Assembly (NCBI RefSeq): GCF_000949475.1
Contig: NZ_JRHC01000001.1
Span: forward strand, 1,054,001 to 1,118,000
Direction: 5' to 3'
DNA: 64,000 bases
From: Draconibacterium sediminis
Lineage (GTDB): Bacteria > Bacteroidota > Bacteroidia > Bacteroidales > Prolixibacteraceae
How positions within the stretch are numbered: position 1 is the first letter of the stretch; the number at the start of each line of letters is the position of its first letter. The translations under genes and the position numbers were made by a program. The notes beneath the pieces are model-generated. The model was not told where the DNA came from, made no database searches, and was given only the letters and a program-made list of their open reading frames with translations. This document shows, piece by piece, positions 19,650 through 27,448 of the stretch.

Positions 19650-19979
19650 TGATAGAATTATTTTGAATCCGTTGAGTTGATTAAGGCCCCGGCATTATAG
19701 TCACAACTTTATCCTGTAAATTCATATTATAGCTCCCGGGTTTAAAATTTAAACGCTGTTTAAATTGGCTGGTGTATAAACTTCAATTTATTTCTCAATT
19801 TGCAAGCTAAGCAGTTCATGTGCGTGAAAAATATGCACCATAGTTTGTAATAAATTGCGCTTAAAATGTAACCTTCTAATTTCGAGACAGTTTAAAATAC
19901 TATTCTTCCTGTTCTGAACGTATATCATTTTAGAAATTAGTTCTAGCTTTAAGTTACCAACCTAAATTGAAGTGGATAA
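19650..19979. other. Gene-free 330-bp upstream region of the redox operon
   Basis: AT-rich and without a plausible open frame. It holds small inverted repeats such as TTTAAAATTTAAA and TCTAATTTCG against a nearby TAGAAATTAG. It must contain the promoter of the downstream redox operon, but I could not find a convincing TAnnTTTG element, so regulation is unresolved. Confidence 0.4.
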
Positions 19980-20849
19980 ATGGGACGGCATTGGCATTCG
20001 TTGTATTTACTATTGTTAGTATCAATTACAATTTTTGTATTTGTCTTTTTAGTTGTTTACGGAGCTGATTATTATTTGGCAGATATCGGTGAACGGCATT
20101 TTCATGAGCAAGATGCTTTATTGAGACCAACCGGTTTAATCGGGCACGGACTCGGAATTATAGGAGCTACGTTAATGGTAGTTGGCGTTTTGGGTTATAT
20201 GGCGCGTAAACGATTCCGGTTTCTGTCGCGGCTGGGCGTGTTAAAATACTGGCTCGAATTCCACATTTTTTTATGCACACTGGGGCCGATTATGGTTCTG
20301 TTTCACACCTCATTTAAATTCGGAGGTATTGTTGCCGTAAGTTTTTGGAGTATGGTTGCAGTAGTAATCAGTGGCGTGATTGGCCGTGTTATCTATTTGC
20401 AAATACCGCGCACTATTGAAGGACGTGAAATGAGTCTAATTGAGCTGAATAAAATGGAAACCGAACTTTGGGCACAGTTCAGCGAGGGGAATGAAGCACT
20501 TTCAGCTGGTCTGCAGAAAGTAAACGCAGCATTAAAAACACAATCGTACCGCGAGGATGGTAACTACGTGAAACGCCTGGCAAATCGGTTCCAATTTGAG
20601 CGCACGTTAATTGCCGACTTGAGAAAAGAACTGAAAGAGAAAGGCTTTAAGGGAAAAAATTACCGGAAGGCAATAAAAATATTGAAATTGAAGATTATTA
20701 TGAACCGAAGAATTGCGTGGCTTTCAACCATGCAACAATTAATGCGTTACTGGCACGTGGCACACCTTCCGTTTGCCTTAATTATGCTGGTGATTATGCT
20801 GGTTCATATTGTTGTGGCTTTGCTGTTTGGTTACACCTGGATTTTTTAA
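19980..20849 (+). CDS. Di-haem b-type membrane cytochrome-like protein
   Basis: 289-aa inner-membrane protein with about five transmembrane helices (8-28, 52-74, 91-112, 115-138, 262-284) and a charged cytoplasmic loop between the fourth and fifth. Two helices each carry His residues 14 apart, H95/H109 and H262/H276, the spacing used by b-type cytochromes to hold two haems between a pair of helices. H56 and H259 are also near the membrane faces. It is the first gene of a rightward operon and ends 3 bp before the Fe-S/FAD oxidoreductase. I infer that it passes electrons between quinol or the cytoplasmic oxidoreductase and the periplasmic multihaem cytochromes. I do not recognise a named family. 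Confidence 0.7.
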   Translation: MGRHWHSLYLLLLVSITIFVFVFLVVYGADYYLADIGERHFHEQDALLRPTGLIGHGLGIIGATLMVVGVLGYMARKRFRFLSRLGVLKYWLEFHIFLCTLGPIMVLFHTSFKFGGIVAVSFWSMVAVVISGVIGRVIYLQIPRTIEGREMSLIELNKMETELWAQFSEGNEALSAGLQKVNAALKTQSYREDGNYVKRLANRFQFERTLIADLRKELKEKGFKGKNYRKAIKILKLKIIMNRRIAWLSTMQQLMRYWHVAHLPFALIMLVIMLVHIVVALLFGYTWIF

Positions 20850-20852
20850 ACT

Positions 20853-22187
20853 ATGGAAAACTTGCTTGAACAACTATTGATTTACGGTGCGGTAGTACTA
20901 TTTCTTCTTGGGGTGGTTTTCATCTATATCCGAAAATTGCGGCGTGAATCGAAAATTGTTGAAGAGAAGATACAAAGGGCAAAAGAAGATGGATTGCATG
21001 AGCCTGTTTCCTTACATCCGGTGGTTGATGTAAATTCATGCATCCAGAGTGGAGCCTGTATTCGGGCTTGTCCCGAACATGATATTCTTGGCATTCGGAA
21101 TGGAAAAGCAACCGTTATAAATGCCAGCCAATGTGTGGGTCACGGGGCGTGTTTTCATGCCTGTCCAACACAGGCCATTTCACTTTTTATCGGAACCGAA
21201 AAGCGGGGTGTTGATCTGCCACATGTTAATCAAACATTTGAAACCAACGTAAAAGGAATGTTCATTGCCGGCGAAATGGGCGGAATGGGATTGATCCGAA
21301 ATGCGGTGGAGCAGGGACGACAGGCTGTTCAAAACCTGGCAAAAGGAATAAAAAAAGAAAGCGATGCGCAATACGATTTGATTGTAATTGGCGCAGGTCC
21401 GGCAGGAATTTCAGCTACACTTGAAGCGAAGCGGTTGAAGTTGAAAACAATTACCCTCGAACAGGATACGCTGGGCGGAACTGTTTATAATTTCCCAAGG
21501 GCGAAAATTGTAATGACCTCGCCAATGGATTTGCCGTTATATGGTAAGGTAAAACTTTACGAAACCAGCAAACCCGAGTTGCTGGATTTGTGGAACGAAG
21601 TTTTGTCGAAGAACGAGATTAAAATCAATGAAAAACAAAAGGTTAATAAGATATATAAAACCGAACAGGGATTTTGTGTGGAATGTAACAACGGCGAACT
21701 GTATACCTCGCAGCGCGTTTTGCTGGCTATTGGCCGGCGGGGTACACCACGAAAGTTAAATGTTCCCGGTGAAGATTTGCCAAAAGTTGCGTACCGATTA
21801 CTCGAGCCTGAGCTTATTTCGGGGAACAAAATATTGGTAGTTGGCGGTGGCGATTCGGCAATTGAATCAGCCCTGTTGCTGGCTGCCGGAAATGAAGTTA
21901 CCCTTTCGTACCGGAAAGAAACTTTTTCGCGCCTAAAACCAAAAAACAGAAAAAAACTTGACGCAGCCATTGAATCAAAGCTTTTGGATGTGATATTGAA
22001 CTCAAACGTAAGTGCGATTGAAGAAGAGTGTGTGCGCTTGAAAATTGCAGATCAGCAAGAGGAGTTGGTAATTGAAAATAACCTGTTATACATTTTTGCA
22101 GGAGGGGAACTGCCCGCCGAGTTTTTACGAAACGCAGGCATTGAAATAACTACAAAATTTGGCGAAGCAATATTGAAACACGCTTAG
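20853..22187 (+). CDS. Membrane-anchored ferredoxin-FAD/NAD(P) oxidoreductase, rearranged domain order
   Basis: 444-aa flavoprotein that probably moves electrons between NAD(P)H, FAD and iron-sulfur clusters. A single helix (8-26) anchors it. A dicluster ferredoxin domain follows (63-105), but each CxxCxxCxxxCP motif lacks its second Cys: ligands would be C63/S66/C69/C73 and C94/H97/C100/C104. Next comes GMFIAGEMGGMGLIRNAVEQG, which resembles the end of thioredoxin reductase-like proteins, and only then the FAD motif DLIVIGAGPAG and the NAD(P) motif KILVVGGGDSAIE. The protein ends soon after LLYIFAGGELPAEFL. This suggests a circular permutation. No CxxC redox disulfide is seen. It is coupled to the b-type protein (3-bp gap) and to the cytochrome gene (4-bp gap). 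Confidence 0.75.
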   Translation: MENLLEQLLIYGAVVLFLLGVVFIYIRKLRRESKIVEEKIQRAKEDGLHEPVSLHPVVDVNSCIQSGACIRACPEHDILGIRNGKATVINASQCVGHGACFHACPTQAISLFIGTEKRGVDLPHVNQTFETNVKGMFIAGEMGGMGLIRNAVEQGRQAVQNLAKGIKKESDAQYDLIVIGAGPAGISATLEAKRLKLKTITLEQDTLGGTVYNFPRAKIVMTSPMDLPLYGKVKLYETSKPELLDLWNEVLSKNEIKINEKQKVNKIYKTEQGFCVECNNGELYTSQRVLLAIGRRGTPRKLNVPGEDLPKVAYRLLEPELISGNKILVVGGGDSAIESALLLAAGNEVTLSYRKETFSRLKPKNRKKLDAAIESKLLDVILNSNVSAIEEECVRLKIADQQEELVIENNLLYIFAGGELPAEFLRNAGIEITTKFGEAILKHA

Positions 22188-22191
22188 AAAC

Positions 22192-23787
22192 TTGAAAAAC
22201 GCAGGTAACCATATCGGATTTCTTTTGGCAGTATTTTTTATTGCGGTAAAATCTTTTGCCCAGTTATCGCCGGGAGAATTGTCTGATGTACATGCCCATT
22301 TGGAAGGTATAACAAACTGTACAAAGTGCCATGTTTTGGGTGAGAAGGAAACCTCGGCAAAATGTTTGGCTTGTCATACCGAAATAAAAAAGCTGGTGGA
22401 TCAGAAGAAAGGTTATCATGCATCGGCGGAAGTTACAGGGCAACGATGTGCAGCATGTCATGGCGAACATTATGGTCGCGATTTTGAGGTGGTTCGGATG
22501 AATCAAGATAATTTCAATCACAACCTAACGGGTTTTAAACTGGAAGCCAAACATGCTGAAATAACCTGTATCGATTGTCATAAGGCCGCGTTAATTAAAA
22601 ACAAAATTTCGCAGAAAAAATCGGCCGGTACCTTCCTTGGGATGGGCACCGAATGTATCGATTGCCATACCGATGTTCACCAGAATACTTTGTCGCAGAA
22701 TTGTACGGCTTGTCACAACCAGGAGGCTTTTGTTCCGGCTACCGGATTTGATCACGCAGCAACTAAATTCCCATTGGTTGGTAAACACAAGGAAGTTGAT
22801 TGTTCCAAATGTCATGAGAAGACGACGTTGAATGGCAACCCATTTCAACAGTTTGCCGATGTACAATTTGCCAGCTGCACCAGTTGCCACGAGGATGTGC
22901 ACAACAATAAATTTGGTAACGACTGTCGTAAATGTCATGATGAATTTTCTTTCACGCAGGTAAAAAACATTGGCGCTTTTAACCACAACAACACCGACTA
23001 TCCATTGCGGGGCAAACATGTTTCGGTAGATTGTAAAGAATGTCACACCTCGGGAAATCATACAAAAGCAGTACCGCATACTAATTGTACCGATTGCCAC
23101 AGCGATTTTCATAAAGGTCAGTTGGCAAAAAACGGGGTTTCACCCGATTGTAATTCCTGTCATTCTGTTGATGGATTTTCGCCTTCTTCTTTTGGCCTTG
23201 AGCGGCACAACAACACCGAATTTGCATTAAACGGCGCACACATGGCAACACCGTGTTTCGAGTGCCATAAAAAAGGTGAAGAATGGAATTTTAAGTTCGA
23301 AGAAATCAATTGCACTGCTTGTCACAAAAATATTCACGAGGATAAAATCAGCAGTAAATTTATGCCTGATTCCGATTGTCGTGCGTGTCATAACGAAACG
23401 ATCTGGAGCCAGATCAACTTTGATCATAACAAAACGAATTTTAAGCTCGAAGGAAAACATACAACGGCATCGTGCCGCGATTGCCACTTTAACGAAACTG
23501 CCGAAGTTTCCAGGCAAAAGTTTGCAGGACTCGCGGCTGACTGTGCGAACTGCCATGATGATATTCATTTTGGGCAGTTTGAGGAATCTGGGAAAAATGA
23601 TTGCGAGCGGTGCCACACGTTTAAAAACTGGTTGCCCGAAAAATTCAATCATGAAAATTCACGGTTTAAAATCGATGGAAAACATGAGGGGCTGGAGTGT
23701 ATTGCCTGCCATAAACCCACCGATAATTTAATCCGGAATTACATCGTTTATAAATTTGAAGATATAACATGCGCAAGTTGTCATTAA
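22192..23787 (+). CDS. Periplasmic or outer-surface multihaem cytochrome c, 20 CXXCH motifs
   Basis: 531-aa c-type cytochrome with a signal peptide (cleavage probably after SFAQ, residue 24) and, by my count, 20 CXXCH haem-binding motifs, from CTKCH near residue 43 to CASCH as the last five residues. Modules of about 60 residues repeat, each with a pattern like FNHNNTDYPLRGKH...CKECH in which the upstream His can be a distal haem ligand. The start codon is TTG at 22192, since no ATG precedes the signal peptide. The final CASCH codons overlap the start of the next cytochrome gene. It should form a long haem wire together with its neighbour. Confidence 0.92.
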   Translation: MKNAGNHIGFLLAVFFIAVKSFAQLSPGELSDVHAHLEGITNCTKCHVLGEKETSAKCLACHTEIKKLVDQKKGYHASAEVTGQRCAACHGEHYGRDFEVVRMNQDNFNHNLTGFKLEAKHAEITCIDCHKAALIKNKISQKKSAGTFLGMGTECIDCHTDVHQNTLSQNCTACHNQEAFVPATGFDHAATKFPLVGKHKEVDCSKCHEKTTLNGNPFQQFADVQFASCTSCHEDVHNNKFGNDCRKCHDEFSFTQVKNIGAFNHNNTDYPLRGKHVSVDCKECHTSGNHTKAVPHTNCTDCHSDFHKGQLAKNGVSPDCNSCHSVDGFSPSSFGLERHNNTEFALNGAHMATPCFECHKKGEEWNFKFEEINCTACHKNIHEDKISSKFMPDSDCRACHNETIWSQINFDHNKTNFKLEGKHTTASCRDCHFNETAEVSRQKFAGLAADCANCHDDIHFGQFEESGKNDCERCHTFKNWLPEKFNHENSRFKIDGKHEGLECIACHKPTDNLIRNYIVYKFEDITCASCH

Positions 23788-24800
23788 TAATTGTAGTGTT
23801 GTTTTTGGTCTTTCAACTGAGGGCACAGGAAAATCCCCATGGCGAGGACCTGTCAATTGATTGCCTCGACTGCCACACAACCGAAGGCTGGATTTTCTCG
23901 AAAGCAACGGCACGTTTCTCGCATGATTCAACTGATTTTACGCTTGACGGGCAGCATGCTTTTACCGATTGCAGAGCGTGCCACACAACACTGGTTTTTA
24001 ACGATGCAAAATCGAATTGTATGGATTGTCACAACGACATGCACAACAACACGGTTGGCCTCGATTGCAGGCGCTGTCACGATTCGCGCTCGTGGCTGGT
24101 AAGTAACATTACCGAAATTCATCAAACAAGCCGTTTTCCGCTGATGGGAGCTCACAACACCGCCGATTGTTCGGACTGTCATACCAGCGCTTCATTGTTG
24201 GAATTTCAGCCTCTGGGAGTGGAATGTATCGATTGTCATAGCCAGGATTATTACGCAACCACTGAGCCCAATCATGTTGAGTCCGGTTTCTCGACCGACT
24301 GTTTTGAATGTCACCGGATTGATGCATTCTTGTGGTCGGCACAAGGTATTAATCACGATTTTTTCCCCTTAACAAAAGGACATGCTGTTAGCAGTTGTAC
24401 CGAATGTCATACCTCGGGAGTTTTTGAACCGATTTCAACCGATTGTTTTAGTTGCCATGAAACTGATTTTGTTTCGGCAACAAATCCATCGCACCAAAAC
24501 AGCGGTTTTTCAACGCAATGTTCCGACTGTCATACAACCGACCCGGGATGGAGTCCGGCACAGTTTACTGTTCATGATGACTACTATTTCCCTATTTATT
24601 CGGGCAGGCACCGTGGCGAATGGAACAATTGTTTTGATTGCCACACGCAGCAGAATAGCTACTCACTGTTTAGCTGTACCGATTGTCACGAACACAATCA
24701 AACCGAAACGGACAGTCGCCATAGAGATGTAAATGATTACGTATATACGCCAACAAGTTGTTTCGATTGTCACCCAAGAGGTAATGCAGAAGATGATTAA
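23769..24800 (+). CDS. Multihaem cytochrome c, 13 CXXCH motifs
   Basis: 343-aa exported cytochrome with a signal peptide (ending LRAQ, residue 19) and 13 CXXCH motifs by my count, the first CLDCH near residue 32 and the last CFDCH near 331. The modules resemble those of the upstream 20-motif protein (for example FTLDGQHAFTDCRACH), so the two are likely products of duplication. The gene overlaps the upstream one by 19 bp and the downstream beta-barrel gene by 8 bp, which implies coupled translation. Role: relay within an envelope-spanning electron path, inferred from content and context. Confidence 0.92.
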   Translation: MRKLSLIIVVLFLVFQLRAQENPHGEDLSIDCLDCHTTEGWIFSKATARFSHDSTDFTLDGQHAFTDCRACHTTLVFNDAKSNCMDCHNDMHNNTVGLDCRRCHDSRSWLVSNITEIHQTSRFPLMGAHNTADCSDCHTSASLLEFQPLGVECIDCHSQDYYATTEPNHVESGFSTDCFECHRIDAFLWSAQGINHDFFPLTKGHAVSSCTECHTSGVFEPISTDCFSCHETDFVSATNPSHQNSGFSTQCSDCHTTDPGWSPAQFTVHDDYYFPIYSGRHRGEWNNCFDCHTQQNSYSLFSCTDCHEHNQTETDSRHRDVNDYVYTPTSCFDCHPRGNAEDD

Positions 24801-26409
24801 GATACGAAAACCAAATATCAGATTATTCGGATTGTTTCTTTTGTTTTGGGGAACAATGGCCGTGAATGCGCAAGAATCCGGGGAACTTCTCAATGGGAAA
24901 GTATCGTACGTTACCGGAGAAAATATTTATGTGCGATTTGCCTCCACCAATCAGATTGAAAATGGTGATACCTTGTTTATCCGGGATAAAAACGGCCTGA
25001 CGCCGGCCTTACTTGTCGATAATAAATCTTCCATTTCATGTTTATGCTCTGTTTTGGGAGAACATACGTTTAAGGTCGACGATATTGTTTTTGGCAGAAC
25101 AAATAAGCCGGTTCGTGAAGTTGTGCAACAGCAACAGGATTTGCCTGAAAAGGATGTGAATGAACGGGTATTAATTTCTCAGGAACCGACAAAAGAACCG
25201 ACGAGAACACAGGATATAAACGGTAGATTGTCCCTGTCTTCTTACTCCAATATTTCTGATGAAGCGGATAATATTCATCGCTTCCGTTATACTTTATCAG
25301 CAAAAGCTTCGCATTTGTCAGGATCAAAAATTTCTGCTGAAACGTATGTGTCTTTCACGCATAAACTAAATCAGTGGGAGGTGGTGCAGGAGAATCTGAA
25401 CAATGCCTTGAAAGTATACAGTTTGGCGCTGAAATATGATATCAACGAGTCGGCCACTTTTTGGGCCGGGCGAAAGATAAATCCGCGCATTGCAAATGTT
25501 GGAGCCATTGACGGGGTACAGTTCGAATATAAATTTAAAAATATGTTTGCTGGAATTGTAGGCGGTACACGGCCCGATCACCAGGATTACGGCTACAATT
25601 TTGATTTGTTTGAATACGGCGCTTACGTAGGGCAAAGCAAAAAAACGTCCAATGGTTTTGTGCAGTCGTCGCTGGCTTTTTTTGAGCAACGAAATTCGGG
25701 GAATATCGACCGCCGGTTTGTTTACATGCAGCACACCAATTCGGCCATTAAAAATTTGACCTTGTTTTCTTCGATGGAACTCGATTTGTATAAGGTGGAA
25801 AATGAAAAGCCCACAAACACCGTGAGTTTAACCGGCCTGTATTTTTCAGCACGTTATCGTTTTTCAAAACGACTTTCGGTTTTTGGTTCGTACGACAATC
25901 GGAAGAATGTAATTTACTACGAAACCTTCCGGAATTATGCCGACGAGATTTTGCAACAGGCAAGCCGGCAAGGAGTACGCGCCAGGATTAACTACCGACC
26001 TGTAAATGGCTTTATTGTTGGTGCCAGCGCCGGAACACGATTCCGCGACGAAGGTCCGCGACCAACAAAAACATTAAATGGTTTTGCAACCTGGACAAAA
26101 GTTCCGGCCCTGAATGCTTCGTTGAGTATTACCGCCAATTTGATGCAAACCAGCTATCTCGACGGGCAGGTTTATGGTGCACGTTTATCAAAAGATCTTG
26201 TTTCAGGAAAATTATATACAATGCTACATTATCGTTGGGTAGATTTTCAATATGTAAATACTTTAACTAATTTGCAGCAGCACATTGGCGAGCTTGATTT
26301 GTCGTGGCAATTCAGCAAAAAACTGTATTTGTCGGCCAATTACGAGGCAACATTTCAGGATCAACAGTTGTTTAACAGGTTGTACCTTAACTTGAGAATT
26401 AAATTTTAA
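24793..26409 (+). CDS. Outer-membrane beta-barrel protein of the cytochrome operon
   Basis: I take the ATG at 24793 (538 aa), which overlaps the stop of the cytochrome gene in ATGATTAA and begins a clear signal peptide (MIKIRKPNIRLFGLFLLF, cleaved after VNAQ). In-frame ATGs upstream at 24733 and 24784 would only add residues in front of it. Residues about 25-105 form a small soluble domain (GKVSYVTGENIYVRF). From about 150 to the end, alternating hydrophobic strands finish in LYLNLRIKF, typical of an outer-membrane barrel of roughly 16-18 strands. In known porin-cytochrome systems a barrel of this kind encloses a multihaem protein. No sequence family was recognised, so this role is an inference from context. 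Confidence 0.7.
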   Translation: MIKIRKPNIRLFGLFLLFWGTMAVNAQESGELLNGKVSYVTGENIYVRFASTNQIENGDTLFIRDKNGLTPALLVDNKSSISCLCSVLGEHTFKVDDIVFGRTNKPVREVVQQQQDLPEKDVNERVLISQEPTKEPTRTQDINGRLSLSSYSNISDEADNIHRFRYTLSAKASHLSGSKISAETYVSFTHKLNQWEVVQENLNNALKVYSLALKYDINESATFWAGRKINPRIANVGAIDGVQFEYKFKNMFAGIVGGTRPDHQDYGYNFDLFEYGAYVGQSKKTSNGFVQSSLAFFEQRNSGNIDRRFVYMQHTNSAIKNLTLFSSMELDLYKVENEKPTNTVSLTGLYFSARYRFSKRLSVFGSYDNRKNVIYYETFRNYADEILQQASRQGVRARINYRPVNGFIVGASAGTRFRDEGPRPTKTLNGFATWTKVPALNASLSITANLMQTSYLDGQVYGARLSKDLVSGKLYTMLHYRWVDFQYVNTLTNLQQHIGELDLSWQFSKKLYLSANYEATFQDQQLFNRLYLNLRIKF

Positions 26410-26422
26410 AACAATAAAAAGA

Positions 26423-27166
26423 ATGATGAGGATGAAGATGACTAAGATTTTGATGATACTGGCCGTTGCCGGTATGTTTTTATCGTGTGTACGAAATAAA
26501 AATGGCGCTTCGGCTCCGGCTCAGAGTGAGAGTGCATTCAATATGATTAAGGTTTCAGAAGTGATTCAGGGAGGAAGTTACACCTACATTAGCGCAACTG
26601 AAAATGGTATTGCAAAGTGGATCGCAGTAGCGAAACAAGAGGTGAGTCCGGGCGAAGTTTTATATTACTACGATGCCTTGCCAATGGAAAATTTCCACAG
26701 TAAAGAGATCGATAGAACCTTTGATGTAATTTACTTTGTGAATAAAATAACCAAAACTCCCGGAACTGAGCAGCCTGCCATGGGTAGTGCTATGCCTCGG
26801 TCGCATCAGGGGAAAGTGGCTGTTAGCGATGCAGAAGTTGAAATCGAGAAAGAAGAAGGAGACTTGAGTATTGCCGATGTTTTTGCCAACAAAGCCGATT
26901 ATAGCAACAAAGAATTTGAAATTAAAGGGGCTGTGGTAAAAGTAAACGAGCAGGTGATGGGTAAAAACTGGGTGCACATTCAGGACGGTACCGGCACCGG
27001 TAGTAATTTCGATCTGACAATTACAACACAAGCCGATGTAAAAGTTGGCGACGTGGTTACTTTTAAAGGAAAATTGACGCTGGAAAAAGATTTTGGCGCG
27101 GGCTATTTCTACGATGTAATTATGGAAGACGGAACCCTTGTACAAAAGGAGGGAACCCAGATTTAA
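26423..27166 (+). CDS. OB-fold lipoprotein of the cytochrome operon
   Basis: 247-aa lipoprotein (signal ends FLSC, near residue 22; several ATG starts are possible, the first used here). The C-terminal half (about 150-240) looks like an OB-fold of the kind often found beside multihaem cytochromes: NKEFEIKGAVVKVNEQVMG, WVHIQDGTG, VGDVVTFKGKL and YFYDVIMEDG. The middle is acidic and low in complexity. It is the last gene of the operon, 13 bp after the barrel gene. A role in assembly or as a periplasmic or surface accessory of the cytochrome complex is a guess. Confidence 0.7.
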   Translation: MMRMKMTKILMILAVAGMFLSCVRNKNGASAPAQSESAFNMIKVSEVIQGGSYTYISATENGIAKWIAVAKQEVSPGEVLYYYDALPMENFHSKEIDRTFDVIYFVNKITKTPGTEQPAMGSAMPRSHQGKVAVSDAEVEIEKEEGDLSIADVFANKADYSNKEFEIKGAVVKVNEQVMGKNWVHIQDGTGTGSNFDLTITTQADVKVGDVVTFKGKLTLEKDFGAGYFYDVIMEDGTLVQKEGTQI

Positions 27167-27188
27167 TTTTTATCGATATATCCTTTTA

Positions 27189-27448
27189 AAACCTGATTTC
27201 GAGTTTAAAATATTCTCACAGAAAGTCATAATTATGTCAGATTTAGATTTAAAAATCTGTAGTAATAGCGGGTTATTTCACAGAATTTTAAATCTAAAGA
27301 TGGCGTGAGAAGGACTTTTGCTTTGCTCTTTTTTTCATAAACTTCTCCCAATTTTCTTATATTATCCCGATAGTACTACGAAAACCGGAAAAAGTTTCTG
27401 ATTAAAATAGCTAAAGCTGTGTGTTATTTTAAACTCGAAATCAGGTTT
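27189..27448. repeat. 260-bp segment bounded by 24-bp perfect inverted repeats
   Basis: The sequence at 27189-27212 is the exact reverse complement of 27425-27448. Inside, 27242-27260 and 27280-27298 form a second inverted repeat (18 of 19 matching) with a 19-nt loop. The right arm lies over the last codons of the squalene-cyclase-like gene and covers two bases of its stop codon (27424-27426). I see no target-site duplication. It could be a small non-autonomous mobile element, or a base-pairing structure between the 3' ends of the two converging transcripts. Confidence 0.6.

Noticed and set aside
20853-22187. Ordinary thioredoxin reductase
   Set aside because: No redox-active CxxC in the NAD(P) domain, plus a membrane anchor and ferredoxin domain.
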